NCBI GenBank assembly: GCA_030603385.1
Contig: JAUVXW010000006.1
Location: 62,001-126,000, forward strand
DNA from: Promethearchaeota archaeon
Lineage (GTDB): Archaea; Asgardarchaeota; Lokiarchaeia; Sigyniarchaeales; SOKP01
Direction: 5' to 3'
DNA length: 64,000 nucleotides
Part shown: positions 41,685 through 52,493 of the stretch, in pieces
Position numbering within the stretch: the first letter of the stretch is position 1
Layout: every line of letters begins with the position of its first letter
Notes under the pieces: generated by a model
What the model was told of the DNA's origin: nothing
Seen by the model: only the letters and a program-made list of their open reading frames with translations
The model's database searches: none
Program-made: the position numbers and the translations under genes

Positions 41685-42479
41685 TTGTCGAAAGGACTTG
41701 AAATTTGTCCAGAATGTGGTGGAAAAATCATTCTTAGTTCTTTTGAGAAGATATGTGAAAGATGTGGATTAGGAATTGAAAAAAATGCTTATAAAAAAGA
41801 AAATAGAAAAACAGTAATCCCTAAGGGTATAAATGCACCTTTAAAAGAAATTTCGATTCATCTTAATCTCAATGTAAATATTAGACATTATGCAGTTTAT
41901 TACTATAAAAAAATAATTGAAGCTGATGAGAAAACAGGTTTTAATCTTCCACTACTTGCATATTGTATTTTTTATTCAATAAGAAAACACTATCAAAATA
42001 TTTCAATTACACTTAATGATATTGCTAAAGCTTTTCAAAACTTTGGGTACAATCTAAATTCTAGGTCAATATTAAAAGAGGGATCAAAGAATATGCACTA
42101 TTTACATGTTAATTCATCTTCTAACAGAAGCGAAGATTACCTTATAAGATTAGTAGATATGGTTATAAAACACTCTGAAATTCCAAAGAGATTAGCAAAA
42201 TTAGGAGTGAAATGGCTAAGACGTGAATTTCAAAATAAATTATTGATGAAGTCTCGTGAAATCTTAAAAGAATTACCTTTTAGTCAAAGATGCGTGATAA
42301 ATCCTTTTATATTAACAGGAGCGATTATTTATCTTGCAGATAAATTAATAGCTCAAGAATACAAACAGAAATCCATTTTAACACAGAGAATAATATCAGA
42401 AGCAACACATATTGCTGAATATTCTATCAGCGACCATTATATAAATTTATTAAAACCTATTTTTTTTAATAGTAAATAG
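41685..42479 (+). CDS. TFIIB-like (TFB) protein, divergent
   Basis: TTG start; zinc ribbon CPECGGKIILSSFEKICERCGLGIE; two cyclin-like helical repeats. Confidence 0.7.
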   Translation: MSKGLEICPECGGKIILSSFEKICERCGLGIEKNAYKKENRKTVIPKGINAPLKEISIHLNLNVNIRHYAVYYYKKIIEADEKTGFNLPLLAYCIFYSIRKHYQNISITLNDIAKAFQNFGYNLNSRSILKEGSKNMHYLHVNSSSNRSEDYLIRLVDMVIKHSEIPKRLAKLGVKWLRREFQNKLLMKSREILKELPFSQRCVINPFILTGAIIYLADKLIAQEYKQKSILTQRIISEATHIAEYSISDHYINLLKPIFFNSK

Positions 42480-42483
42480 AGTT

Positions 42484-43107
42484 TCATTTAAACAGGAGAT
42501 ATTGAAGCATGAAACCTGCCTTATTTCTTGCTGAGATTTTGAATTCTAAAGATTTTGTCATTTTTTCAAATTTTTCAAGATTATAACTAAAAATCCAATC
42601 TCTCTCTTGAGTATAAGGGTTATTGGGATTAGGAATATCAATGAAACAATGTCCATCAGGCATGAGGACTCTATTTATTTCTAATAAAACAGCTTTTGCA
42701 TATTCTAAGGGATAATATTCTATCATCCCTATACATACAACCCAGTTGAAAATTCCATCAGGATAAGGTAAATTTTCGGCAGTACCCTCACTTATCTTTT
42801 CTATATTTTTTTCAATTCCTTCTTGTTTGACTTTAATTCTTAGTTTCTCGAGCATTTTTGGAGATTGATCAATTCCATAACATATAGCACCCATTTTCGC
42901 CATTTCAATTAAGAATGTCCCCGTTCCGGTACCAATATCCAAAATAATATCACCAGGTTTTATTTTGACAAATTTTTTAAAACCTTCGAATTCCTCTAAT
43001 GCATTTTCACCATTCCACCACCCGTTATCATAATCATTCGCATGATCGTCGTAAAATTTCTTTCTAAATTTCTTTATTTCCTTAATTTCTTTATCTTTTC
43101 TCTTCAT
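42484..43107 (-). CDS. SAM-dependent methyltransferase
   Basis: GDIILDIGTGTGTFLIEMAKMGAICYGIDQSPKMLEKL. Confidence 0.9.
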   Translation of the reverse strand: MKRKDKEIKEIKKFRKKFYDDHANDYDNGWWNGENALEEFEGFKKFVKIKPGDIILDIGTGTGTFLIEMAKMGAICYGIDQSPKMLEKLRIKVKQEGIEKNIEKISEGTAENLPYPDGIFNWVVCIGMIEYYPLEYAKAVLLEINRVLMPDGHCFIDIPNPNNPYTQERDWIFSYNLEKFEKMTKSLEFKISARNKAGFMLQYLLFK

Positions 43108-43174
43108 TCTCGTGCAATATCTTTATATTTTGTGCAGAAAAAATACCTTTTCCTTATATAATACTTTTCGAATC

Positions 43175-44152
43175 TCATAACTTTTTTACCCAAACCCAAA
43201 GTTCTCTTGATAGGTCAAAATTAAAACGCTTGTACATCTTTCTTGCATGTTCTGTCCAAGGAAGATACTCGCTATCTGCAACGGCTTTGGGTAATCCTCT
43301 TTCTTTCATAGTCTTCAATATATGATAAAACAAGGTTGTTCCGATACCTTTACTTCTGTATTGTGGAAGAACACCGAGAATACCAATTACCCCATCTGAA
43401 TTGTATTCCATACACCCCACCACCTTTCCCTCAAATTCAGCAACTAGAGTTACTTCACCCCACCCTTCTTTATACCAATCGATTACCTGTTCCATAGTTG
43501 TATCGTCATCAGGTCTCGCGGTTACACGAATTTCTCTTATCACAGGAAGATCATCCTTAAATATAATGCGTATATTTGCTTTCGAATTCAAGGTAATTTT
43601 TGGTAAGGTTTTTAGTAAATCAAATGTAGCAACCATTGTATTTACTTCATGAGGTTCGGTTTTGGAATATTTATCATAATAATGAAAACTTTCATGTTTA
43701 AACCCAAGTTTTGTGAATAAATGTGTTGCTAATTCATTATCATGATAGGCATATGCTATTGCAATTTCAGCACCTATTTTTTTGTAATATTCAATTGTAT
43801 GTCTTATTAGAGCTTTTGCGATACCCTTTTTTCTGAATGAAGGTATAACAGCAATCTTACTTTGACCCCGTCCTACCATTGTTTCTACAAAATAAAACAC
43901 CATGAATTCATTATCCTTCTTTTTTACCTCTGTAGAACAATGCACATACCCCACAGGTTCGTTTTCTACATAAGCTAGCCAAATTAGGCTTTCTGGGTTT
44001 TTTATCCAATTCTGTATATCGTTTGGGTTCAGTTTTTGATAGCCATAAAGCATCCCAAATTCTTCAATATACGATTTAAAGGCTGAATTATGAACAATAC
44101 ACACATCTTCAGCTTTATCTTCTTCATATAGTATAATTGAGATATCAACCAT
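43175..44152 (-). CDS. Two-domain GNAT acetyltransferase
   Basis: KIAVIPSFRKKGIAKALIRH and GVLPQYRSKGIGTTLFYHIL acetyl-CoA motifs. Confidence 0.88.
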   Translation of the reverse strand: MVDISIILYEEDKAEDVCIVHNSAFKSYIEEFGMLYGYQKLNPNDIQNWIKNPESLIWLAYVENEPVGYVHCSTEVKKKDNEFMVFYFVETMVGRGQSKIAVIPSFRKKGIAKALIRHTIEYYKKIGAEIAIAYAYHDNELATHLFTKLGFKHESFHYYDKYSKTEPHEVNTMVATFDLLKTLPKITLNSKANIRIIFKDDLPVIREIRVTARPDDDTTMEQVIDWYKEGWGEVTLVAEFEGKVVGCMEYNSDGVIGILGVLPQYRSKGIGTTLFYHILKTMKERGLPKAVADSEYLPWTEHARKMYKRFNFDLSRELWVWVKKL

Positions 44153-44268
44153 TAAGAATTAAAAAATATTGAATGTAATTTAAAACCTTACTAACTTGGC
44201 AGGAAAATTTGAAAACCTTCATTTCATTTATTTGTAATAACTCCTCAAAATTATAGTAAAAATTTTAG

Positions 44269-44772
44269 GTGGAATTTTTGGAAGTAAAAATCCGCAAAGC
44301 AACACCGGATGATGCAGAAAATATATCATATATATGGGAGATAGTGTGTGCCGAGAGAATTTATACTGCGGTAAGCACACCCTTTACTGTCAAACAAGAA
44401 AGCGAATATATCTCCTCTTTATCAGAAAGAGAAGGAATTTTTGTAGCAGAATTTAATAATAAGATTGTAGGGTTTCTGACTTTGGATCTTTGGTCTAAAG
44501 TTATTGATTCTTTCAAACATGTTGGGACAATAGGGACTTTCATTCTTCCTGAATGGAGAAGAAAAGGGATTAGTTATATTTTAGCTAGTCATACCTTTGA
44601 TTTTGCTAAAGCTAATGATTATATCAAAATTGTGGTTTATGTACGAAAAGGAAATGAACAGGCAATAAAATTTTATCAGAGTTTAGGATTTCTTATTAAA
44701 GGGGAATTAGAGCGTCAGGTTTTAATTGATAATGTATATGAAAATGAAGTGTTTATGGAAAAATTTCTATAA
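44269..44772 (+). CDS. GNAT acetyltransferase
   Basis: FILPEWRRKGISYILASHTFDFAK...NEQAIKFYQSLGF; true start may be TTG 44278. Confidence 0.85.
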   Translation: MEFLEVKIRKATPDDAENISYIWEIVCAERIYTAVSTPFTVKQESEYISSLSEREGIFVAEFNNKIVGFLTLDLWSKVIDSFKHVGTIGTFILPEWRRKGISYILASHTFDFAKANDYIKIVVYVRKGNEQAIKFYQSLGFLIKGELERQVLIDNVYENEVFMEKFL

Positions 44773-44786
44773 AAAAAATGCAATTT

Positions 44787-45539
44787 TTAGTTGTTTTGAA
44801 TTTCGTTTCTTAATCTTACCAATCGATCTGGAAAATTTGACATCATAGCGTCTACTGATTGTCCTTTATAATTCATCTTTAGGAATTTTTGAATTGATCT
44901 ATTAAAAAGTAAGCCCCACACATAGAATTTAAAGCCATTTTCTTTTACCAATTTAAATAATTCAAAAGTAGCAAAGTTATACTTCACATTGATCCCTTGG
45001 ATATTCAAATCTCTCATACTCTCTAATTCCAGATGCTCCTTCTCGTTGGTTGCATATTTTAAAAATATAGTGTTAATCAAAGTTACATTTTTATCAAATT
45101 CTCTAATTTTACCAAAGATATCAGGTAGGAGAGAACCATCCATTGCAGTTTTCGCAAGCTCAATTTTATCAACTACTTTGAACTTTCTCGCAATTTCAAT
45201 TATTCTTATGCCAATTTCAGGATCTCGTATATCAAAATTATAGCGGATATTATGATTTTTAAATTCACTGAAAAATTCAGGAAGAGTTAGAACTGATTCA
45301 TTATTATCTAATCTTAAGGTTCTGATCTCACTACTATCTAAATCCTTAATGGGTACATACTCTCCATTTTTTCTTAGACTTTGCTGAAAACACAAAAATA
45401 TTTCTCCATCTTTAGATAATTGAGCTTCTGTTTTAATACCATCTACACCCATATCGATTGCTTTCTTAAATGATGACATTGAATTTTCGACATCTCTAAA
45501 ACCTGCACCTCTGTGACCCCATACAAAAGTTCTATTCAT
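44787..45539 (-). CDS. Glycerophosphodiester phosphodiesterase family protein
   Basis: MNRTFVWGHRGAGFRDVENSMSSFKKAIDMGVDGIKTEAQLSKDGEIFLCFQQSL. Confidence 0.88.
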   Translation of the reverse strand: MNRTFVWGHRGAGFRDVENSMSSFKKAIDMGVDGIKTEAQLSKDGEIFLCFQQSLRKNGEYVPIKDLDSSEIRTLRLDNNESVLTLPEFFSEFKNHNIRYNFDIRDPEIGIRIIEIARKFKVVDKIELAKTAMDGSLLPDIFGKIREFDKNVTLINTIFLKYATNEKEHLELESMRDLNIQGINVKYNFATFELFKLVKENGFKFYVWGLLFNRSIQKFLKMNYKGQSVDAMMSNFPDRLVRLRNEIQNN

Positions 45540-46071
45540 TATACACCACCCCAACTTCTTGATTAATTTCTGAAACTAAGTCAAGGAGATCAATATATAC
45601 TACAAAATATTGAAGATCCCCTTCGACTTTAAGATTACCCTTAAAAAATTCACTATAACTATTTTTTCTCCCAGCAATTATATCGCTCCATACTTCTTGA
45701 GAGCATTTAATATTAATTGTTGCGTCACCTGTTTCACCTTTCCCAACTTTAAATTTACCATTCCCAAATTCTACCCAATAGGCAAAATCTGGATTTCTTA
45801 ATTTAGTCTGAACAATATTCGTTTTTAACTCATCTAATTCTTCATGTAATTCTTGATTTTCTTCAGATAAGCGCTCAAATCCACGAAAAATTTCTAATAT
45901 ACTGCTGTTGATACAACAATTTTCACAGAGAAATTCATCAAAGGAAACAACACCACACCTACCCATATCACATTCCCATTTGTTTGTTTCACTATTAACT
46001 GTAATACTTTGGCTACATTGCAAAGAAACTGTCTCGATTTTTCTTCCACAATTATTACATACTAGACTCAT
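45532..46071 (-). CDS. Cys-rich protein with C-terminal SCP2-like domain
   Basis: CNNCGRKIE...; TINIKCSQEVWSDIIAGRKNSYSEFFKGNLKVEGDLQYFV. Confidence 0.55.
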   Translation of the reverse strand: MSLVCNNCGRKIETVSLQCSQSITVNSETNKWECDMGRCGVVSFDEFLCENCCINSSILEIFRGFERLSEENQELHEELDELKTNIVQTKLRNPDFAYWVEFGNGKFKVGKGETGDATINIKCSQEVWSDIIAGRKNSYSEFFKGNLKVEGDLQYFVVYIDLLDLVSEINQEVGVVYNE

Positions 46072-46333
46072 ATTTGCATCATCTTTAATTTTAATTTCAA
46101 TTTATCCAATAATTCCAACCTAAATACATTAATTAAATGTTAATGTTATATTTTAAACAGAAACCGTCTGTATTCATAATTTCTTTAAAGTCTTTACAAG
46201 AGAATTTTTATAAGTTATGATTTTTTAATCTCTTTGAGTGTAAAAACATCTAAAATAGGTAAATAGATTAGTTTAAAAATTAAAAAGTCTCACTTTCTAA
46301 TCCCCAGATATTATTAATGAATTTTTTGATACC

Positions 46334-47092
46334 TTATTTATGAACCCCGGGGTCCAAATAAGGAATTTCGGAATAAATGATGTTTGTATGCTTCTTTCGT
46401 AATTCTTCCAATAAAGCTTCTTCGGTAAACTCTTTAATATTCAATAAGGTCCATCCATGGACTCCTCCACCTGCTAAACCATCTGGAGTATGCATATCTG
46501 TTCCTGTGATCATACCTATATTATGTTTAATGCAAAAATCATAAGACTCATGATCATAAACATTTTCAGGCTTAGAATCATCATTAATAATTTCAATGTA
46601 ATCTATCCCCCAATCTAATAAAGTTTCGCGAGATGGATGAGTTTTCATTTTAAATTCATATAAACTCCAAGGAATATGATTACATACAACAATACCCTCT
46701 TGATCATGGGCTTTATTAATCGCTTCAGTAATACGATCATCCGTTGTTTTATAGGAGATCTTGGTTTCCCAATCTGAGACACCTAAAAGATTTAAATGAA
46801 TTCTATTGGTAGTCCATTCAATTCCACTTAAAATTAAGAAACCTTTTTCAGCGTATTCATCTCTCACTTTATCAATCTTTTCTAAATGACGCATATTATT
46901 ATGATCAGTTATAGCTAATGCATTATAACCCATTGCAATATGCCATTCAACATTTTGTTTAATCGTAAGTGCACCATCACTACTGAATATCGTATGTGAA
47001 TGCTGATCAAATACAACATTATACTTGGTGTTATCATATCCCGGAGGTGTATGAGGAATAGTATCCTTCCAATCATTATCAGAATAAACCAT
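46334..47092 (-). CDS. PHP-domain phosphoesterase
   Basis: VVFDQHSHTIFSSDGALTIKQNVEWHIAMGYNALAITDHNN; GTDMHTPDG. Confidence 0.85.
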   Translation of the reverse strand: MVYSDNDWKDTIPHTPPGYDNTKYNVVFDQHSHTIFSSDGALTIKQNVEWHIAMGYNALAITDHNNMRHLEKIDKVRDEYAEKGFLILSGIEWTTNRIHLNLLGVSDWETKISYKTTDDRITEAINKAHDQEGIVVCNHIPWSLYEFKMKTHPSRETLLDWGIDYIEIINDDSKPENVYDHESYDFCIKHNIGMITGTDMHTPDGLAGGGVHGWTLLNIKEFTEEALLEELRKKHTNIIYSEIPYLDPGVHK

Positions 47093-47221
47093 ACGCAACA
47101 AACAGTATTTTTAAGCTCAGAGTTTTTAATTATTAGTATGAGAATTAAAAATTAAAATATTAATTGAATATTTGTATTTCAGCTTTTATGTGATCTAACT
47201 TACTCTTTTATGAATTAATAA

Positions 47222-49300
47222 TTAAGAGACATTAAATGTTGTCGTCAAGAGATCCTCCTTGCGTGAAGAGGGTCCAACATATATAATATATTCTATTTTT
47301 TCTATAACCCATTCCTTCTTATCTACGTCATAGTATGCCAGGTCCTCTGCTCTCAGCTTTAAATTAAGAGTTTTCATTTCACCTGGAGTTAGTAAAACTT
47401 TAGTAAAACCCTTTAGATCCTTGACAGGTCGATCTACAGATGGTTTTTTATATCCAACATACATTTGTACGACTTCTTCTCCGGTCATACTACCAGTATT
47501 GGACACATCAATGCTTACTTGAATTTCACCATCAGAATTTATTGTATGCTTATCAATTCTAAGATCATCATATGAAAACGTTGTATAGCTTAAGCCAAAA
47601 CCAAAAGGAAAAGCAGGTTCGTATCCTTCTTTATCCATTAATTTGTAGCCATGATAATATCCATATTCAATTTGGGTAGTAGTTCTATCGAAATAGGGAA
47701 GTTGATCATCTGATTTTGGAAATACAGCAGGCAGTTTAGCACTAGGATTAATATCACCAAACAATATTTCCCCCAGTGCCGTTCCACCTTCCATTCCAGG
47801 ATACCATGACATTAAGATTGCGGAAACCTTATTCTTCCATGGTTCTACGATTATCGGACCCCCTCCTTCTAAAACTACAATACAATTCTCATTTACTGAA
47901 GCTACTGCCAATATCAGTTTTTCATCATTTTCATATAATCTTAAGGATTTTCGATCTCCCGTACGATCTCTAGTTCCTGATCCTTCTCCCTCATCTAAAT
48001 GAGTATACCCTGCAATAATAATAGAGACATCTGAGTTATTAGCTAATTCTTTAGCCACCTCAAGATCCTCCCCTTCATTGAATATTATATTAATTGCATT
48101 TCCCACAATATTTTTTATGCCTTCAAGTGGAGTTATTACATATGGTGGATAAACTCTGCTGCTTCCGTGATCTCCAACATTAGGTGTGTTTGCTAACGCC
48201 CCAAAGATCGCAATTTGTTTTATTTCATTTCTATTAAGTGGTAATATTGAATTTTTATTCTTTAAAAGTACAATACTCTTTCTCGCAGCCTCTAAGGCTA
48301 ATTCGGTGTGTTCTTTACAAGCAATTTTATCCATACTATAAAACTTTGGGTCCTCTTTATGTGCAAATTTGAGTTTTTGCCTTAATATCCTCAAGACACC
48401 TTCATCAATTAACTCTTCAGTGAATCTTCCTTCATTCATGTATCCAATCATCTTATTTGGAGCCATACGCCATTCGAAGGGCATCTCAATATCAACACCC
48501 GCATTTAAAGCAAGTGCCCCATTTCGAATACCCCAGGCAAAATCAGTAATTACAAATCCTTTAAAATTCCAGTCTTTTTTTAATATATCTCGTAAAAGGT
48601 GCGGATTATGACCACAATATTTACCATTCACTTTATTATAAGCATTCATGATGGAAGCTACACCCGCATCGACACATTGTTTAAAGTGTGGAAGATATAC
48701 CTCTCTTAAGGTTCTTTCATCTATAGATACATCTACCTCAAACCTTGTATTCTCTATACTGTTGCAGGCATAATGTTTAGCACATGCCATAATATGTTTT
48801 TGAACTCCCTTTAAGAGTGCTACACCAAAAGCTCCAAGGTGATATGTATCTTCCCCATATGTTTCTTGGGCTCTTCCCCATGCTGGGTGTCTTAATAAGT
48901 TAATACATACACCACCAAAGTAATTAGCCCCATGTACTTTTGCTTCAATTCCTATTACATCCCCAATTTTCTCCTCTAATTCTAAATCCCATGAAGCTCC
49001 TCTTGCCATGGATACAGGAAAACAAGTTGAACTTCCTATAACAACCCCTCTTGGTCCATCAGAAAAAAGAACTCCAGGGATTCCAAGTTTTTTATCTTCT
49101 CCAGCAGGGATAGGTTCAGCATTATATCTCTTCTGCATTTTTGGCCCACCTTCTGCTAAAGTCCAATCGCCTGACATCTGATATAGTTTTTCCTCCAGAG
49201 TCATTATAGAAAGAATTTTTTTTGCCTTTTCCTCGATCTGATCATCACTTAGGCCTTTTAACTCATCCCAATTTATCCACCTTTCGGAATTTTCTGACAT
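47222..49300 (-). CDS. Glycoside hydrolase family 3 beta-glucosidase-like
   Basis: RGASWDLELEEKIGDVIGIEAK; KHYACNSIENTRFEVDVSIDERTLREVYLPHFK; FKGFVITDFAWG; C-terminal Fn3-like. Confidence 0.93.
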   Translation of the reverse strand: MSENSERWINWDELKGLSDDQIEEKAKKILSIMTLEEKLYQMSGDWTLAEGGPKMQKRYNAEPIPAGEDKKLGIPGVLFSDGPRGVVIGSSTCFPVSMARGASWDLELEEKIGDVIGIEAKVHGANYFGGVCINLLRHPAWGRAQETYGEDTYHLGAFGVALLKGVQKHIMACAKHYACNSIENTRFEVDVSIDERTLREVYLPHFKQCVDAGVASIMNAYNKVNGKYCGHNPHLLRDILKKDWNFKGFVITDFAWGIRNGALALNAGVDIEMPFEWRMAPNKMIGYMNEGRFTEELIDEGVLRILRQKLKFAHKEDPKFYSMDKIACKEHTELALEAARKSIVLLKNKNSILPLNRNEIKQIAIFGALANTPNVGDHGSSRVYPPYVITPLEGIKNIVGNAINIIFNEGEDLEVAKELANNSDVSIIIAGYTHLDEGEGSGTRDRTGDRKSLRLYENDEKLILAVASVNENCIVVLEGGGPIIVEPWKNKVSAILMSWYPGMEGGTALGEILFGDINPSAKLPAVFPKSDDQLPYFDRTTTQIEYGYYHGYKLMDKEGYEPAFPFGFGLSYTTFSYDDLRIDKHTINSDGEIQVSIDVSNTGSMTGEEVVQMYVGYKKPSVDRPVKDLKGFTKVLLTPGEMKTLNLKLRAEDLAYYDVDKKEWVIEKIEYIIYVGPSSRKEDLLTTTFNVS

Positions 49301-49351
49301 TTTTACACCATTTTTATTGGTTTTATATTTATTTTTTAAAAATTTTTTAAC

Positions 49352-50281
49352 TCATTTATGTTTTTTTATAAAATATTCTACTTCTTTTCGAGTAGGAATA
49401 TTCATAGCTCCTTTTCTTGTTATTTTTACAGCTGAAACAGCGTTAGCGAAATAAGGAATTTTTTCTAAAGGCATATTCGTCAACAATCCAGTTATTAGTC
49501 CTGCGGCAAAAGCATCACCGGCTCCAGTAGTATCGACTACATCAACTTTATATGAGGGAGCAAAGAATTCCTCATCTTTGGTTAGGACAGTTGATCCTTC
49601 CGCACCATGAGTTATAGCTACGATCGAAGGGCCTAAATCTAAGATAGTTTCAAAAGCTTTTTCTCCTTTTTCTCCTGTTATGAATTCTGCTTCAGTGATA
49701 GATGGTAAAAATATATCTGTATCTTTTAAAACCTTGAAAATGTGCTCTCTAGGGTCTTTAAAATGCCACAAATCATCTCGTAGATTAGGATCGCAAGCTA
49801 CTTGTAAGCCATATTTTTTAGCATAATTAATTGCTTTAAAAATCGCACTTCGGGCAGGTTCATCTGCCATTGAAACAGTCCCACACATTAGGAGTTTAGC
49901 GGATTTAATGTATTCCTCACTTATTTCTTCTTGTGTTAACATAATATCTGCACAAGGAGAACGATAAAATGAAAAGCTAGGATTCCATTTTTCATCCAAA
50001 CCGACAAATGCGAGAGCAGTTTTATATTCATTAGTTATTTTAATTTGGCTTATATCTACTTGTTCTTTTTTGAGAGTTTCCAGTAAGAATCTTCCAAAAA
50101 AGTCATTCCCTACCTTTGTAATCACACCTGAGGTTAATCCTAAGCGCTTAATCCCAACTGCGAAGTTTGCTGGTGCACCTCCCGCAAATCGTTTAAAAGT
50201 AATTTGTTCCTCTAGGCGTAGGTCAGGATTATCAGCAATCATATCAATTAATAATTCCCCAATTGCTATTACATCCACCAT
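49352..50281 (-). CDS. PfkB-family carbohydrate kinase
   Basis: AIGELLIDMIAD; RFAGGAPANFAVGIKRLG; VDTTGAGDAFAAGLITGLL. Confidence 0.93.
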   Translation of the reverse strand: MVDVIAIGELLIDMIADNPDLRLEEQITFKRFAGGAPANFAVGIKRLGLTSGVITKVGNDFFGRFLLETLKKEQVDISQIKITNEYKTALAFVGLDEKWNPSFSFYRSPCADIMLTQEEISEEYIKSAKLLMCGTVSMADEPARSAIFKAINYAKKYGLQVACDPNLRDDLWHFKDPREHIFKVLKDTDIFLPSITEAEFITGEKGEKAFETILDLGPSIVAITHGAEGSTVLTKDEEFFAPSYKVDVVDTTGAGDAFAAGLITGLLTNMPLEKIPYFANAVSAVKITRKGAMNIPTRKEVEYFIKKHK

Positions 50282-50371
50282 AAAAATAACACATTTATGA
50301 GTATTTTTGCTTAATCCTAAAATTATCTAATAGTGTATATTATTTATATTGAAATTCTTAAATCTAATATT

Positions 50372-51466
50372 TTAAGAAGGGCATATACTTGTTGCATCAT
50401 TATCAACAATCGCTTGGAATTGACGTTTCGTATTTACTTCGAACAATTTTGTGGCTCTTGGATCACTCCTATCCAACTGAGAATACCCTATAGCAGGGAT
50501 ATATGCATAGCACATCAAAGATCTTAAATAAAATTGCCAGGCATAATCAAAGTCATAGCCTGTAATTCCTTTTTTTTCTAACTGCTTAATATAATGCTTA
50601 ACCATATCTCTTTCAATTTTTCTTCTCAAATCGATTTCAACGCTTTCACCTAAAAGGTATGCAATATCTAAAATACCTCCATTTACAACGGCTGATCCCC
50701 AGTCAATGATAATAATTGGATTTTCCTTATTATCCCAATCGAAGAACAGATTATCAACCCGAAAATCAAAATGAGAAATAGTCAAATTATCATCTGGTAA
50801 ATCCATAACCAACCAAGGGAATTGTTCATAAATTTTCTGTCCAGCTTTCTGACCACCTTCAGGAAGTATTTTTTGGAATTCTTCTGATTTTATTGAAAGA
50901 TCCCAACTAGTACGATAAGTATCGACTAAGGATCTTGACACCTCATCCCTAGGTTTAGGCATCCAATCAAATGAAAAAAGATCTGGAGAATCCCACCATC
51001 TTGAATGAAATTCAGTTATAACATCTATTACTTGTTTAGTTTGTTCTTCATTTAGACCTTTTATTTGGTCTATTTGATCATAACATGAACAATCCTCTAG
51101 AATGAGAATATATCTTTTTGTTTCTTTATCAAAATCATAATGAATAACTCCTGGAACTCGTATTGGGCTTTTTGGTGCTACTTCTGTATAAAATCTAATC
51201 TCTCTCTCATATAGATTATATTGTTCAGCAATAGCTAAGGCAGTTCTAAAAGTCGTCGGCATTTTTGCAATCATTGTTTCTGGGGCTTCGGGAGATTCCT
51301 TATCATAAGTTATTGTTAATCGTGCCATATCACTTACAAATCCTTCCCCTGCGCCCCACGGTTCTCTCGAAATTGATTCGATGTTTATATCTTTGAGATA
51401 TCCTGAGCTATGAAGAGCTTCATTTAACCATTCTGAAGTTATTCTTTTTGTTCGTTTAGGTATCAT
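50372..51466 (-). CDS. CHK/aminoglycoside phosphotransferase-like kinase
   Basis: YILILEDCSCYDQ; TISHFDFRVDNLFFDWDNKENPIIIIDWGSAVVNGGILDIAYLLG. Confidence 0.85.
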   Translation of the reverse strand: MIPKRTKRITSEWLNEALHSSGYLKDINIESISREPWGAGEGFVSDMARLTITYDKESPEAPETMIAKMPTTFRTALAIAEQYNLYEREIRFYTEVAPKSPIRVPGVIHYDFDKETKRYILILEDCSCYDQIDQIKGLNEEQTKQVIDVITEFHSRWWDSPDLFSFDWMPKPRDEVSRSLVDTYRTSWDLSIKSEEFQKILPEGGQKAGQKIYEQFPWLVMDLPDDNLTISHFDFRVDNLFFDWDNKENPIIIIDWGSAVVNGGILDIAYLLGESVEIDLRRKIERDMVKHYIKQLEKKGITGYDFDYAWQFYLRSLMCYAYIPAIGYSQLDRSDPRATKLFEVNTKRQFQAIVDNDATSICPS

Positions 51467-51571
51467 TTTTCAAAGTTACTTCATCTTTTATTATTAAATC
51501 TAGATTTCACCTTGATGCTTAAAATATTTTCTCTAAAATTAAAAAATTTTATTCTAAATTAGAAAAGAATT

Positions 51572-52420
51572 TTAGAGTAGTCCATATTTTTCTTGCATAC
51601 TACGGATGAAATCAGCACCTTCTTTTATAAGCACATCTCCGCTGGGAGCAAGCTGACGCCACACCCATGTATTCATGTTATCTGTCACATCTACAAAACT
51701 CTCTAGTGCCGCATATCCCTGATAGTTAATTTCTGAAAGTGCTTTAAAAATGCCGTCCCAATCAACCAATCCTGTCCCAGGGATGCCACGATCATTTTCA
51801 CATAAATGGTAATGGATGAGTTTATCACCGGCAAGCTTGGTGGCTTCATAAAAACTTTTTTCTTCTATGTTCATATGATAAGTATCAAGATGAATCCTCA
51901 TATTATCTTCTCCAATCATGTCTAGTAATTTTAGGGCTTGTTCGCACGTGTTAACAAGATACGTCTCATATCGATTTACAGGTTCAAGAGCGATTGTGAC
52001 ACCTAAAGGTTTAGCATATTTTGCAACCTCCTTTAAGCATTCAGCAGAAATTTTCCAAGTTTGTTCTGTTGGCCTATCTCTTGTAACTTTAGTGTGTTGA
52101 GAATATATCACACCTGATAAGCTTATACCACCGACATCATATGTTGCTTTAACACAGGTTTTTAAGTAATCGACGCCTTTCGCTCGAATTTCTGCATTAT
52201 CACTAGTTATGTCTGTGTCCTCAAATAAAACTGTTGATGTAACTATATCGAGTCCAACTTTTTTTAATCTTTTTGAAACAGCATCCACATCAAAATCTTC
52301 TAATACCATCAAGGGTATTTCTATAAAATCTAATCCTAATTTTTTTACTCTATCAATCAGATCAAGAGTTTCATTACTCCATTGAGAGCAAAATGCATAG
52401 GCATGGATTCCCAACTTCAT
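51572..52420 (-). CDS. Sugar phosphate isomerase/epimerase (AP-endonuclease-2-like TIM barrel)
   Basis: ALEPVNRYETYLVNTCEQALKLLDMIGEDNMRIHLDTYHMNIEE; PGTGLVDWDGIFKAL. Confidence 0.9.
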   Translation of the reverse strand: MKLGIHAYAFCSQWSNETLDLIDRVKKLGLDFIEIPLMVLEDFDVDAVSKRLKKVGLDIVTSTVLFEDTDITSDNAEIRAKGVDYLKTCVKATYDVGGISLSGVIYSQHTKVTRDRPTEQTWKISAECLKEVAKYAKPLGVTIALEPVNRYETYLVNTCEQALKLLDMIGEDNMRIHLDTYHMNIEEKSFYEATKLAGDKLIHYHLCENDRGIPGTGLVDWDGIFKALSEINYQGYAALESFVDVTDNMNTWVWRQLAPSGDVLIKEGADFIRSMQEKYGLL

Positions 52421-52493
52421 TTTTCTCCCATTCGAAAATTTTTTTAGAAAGTTTAAATAAAAATAATAATAAAAAGCTCTTTTCTAACGCATT

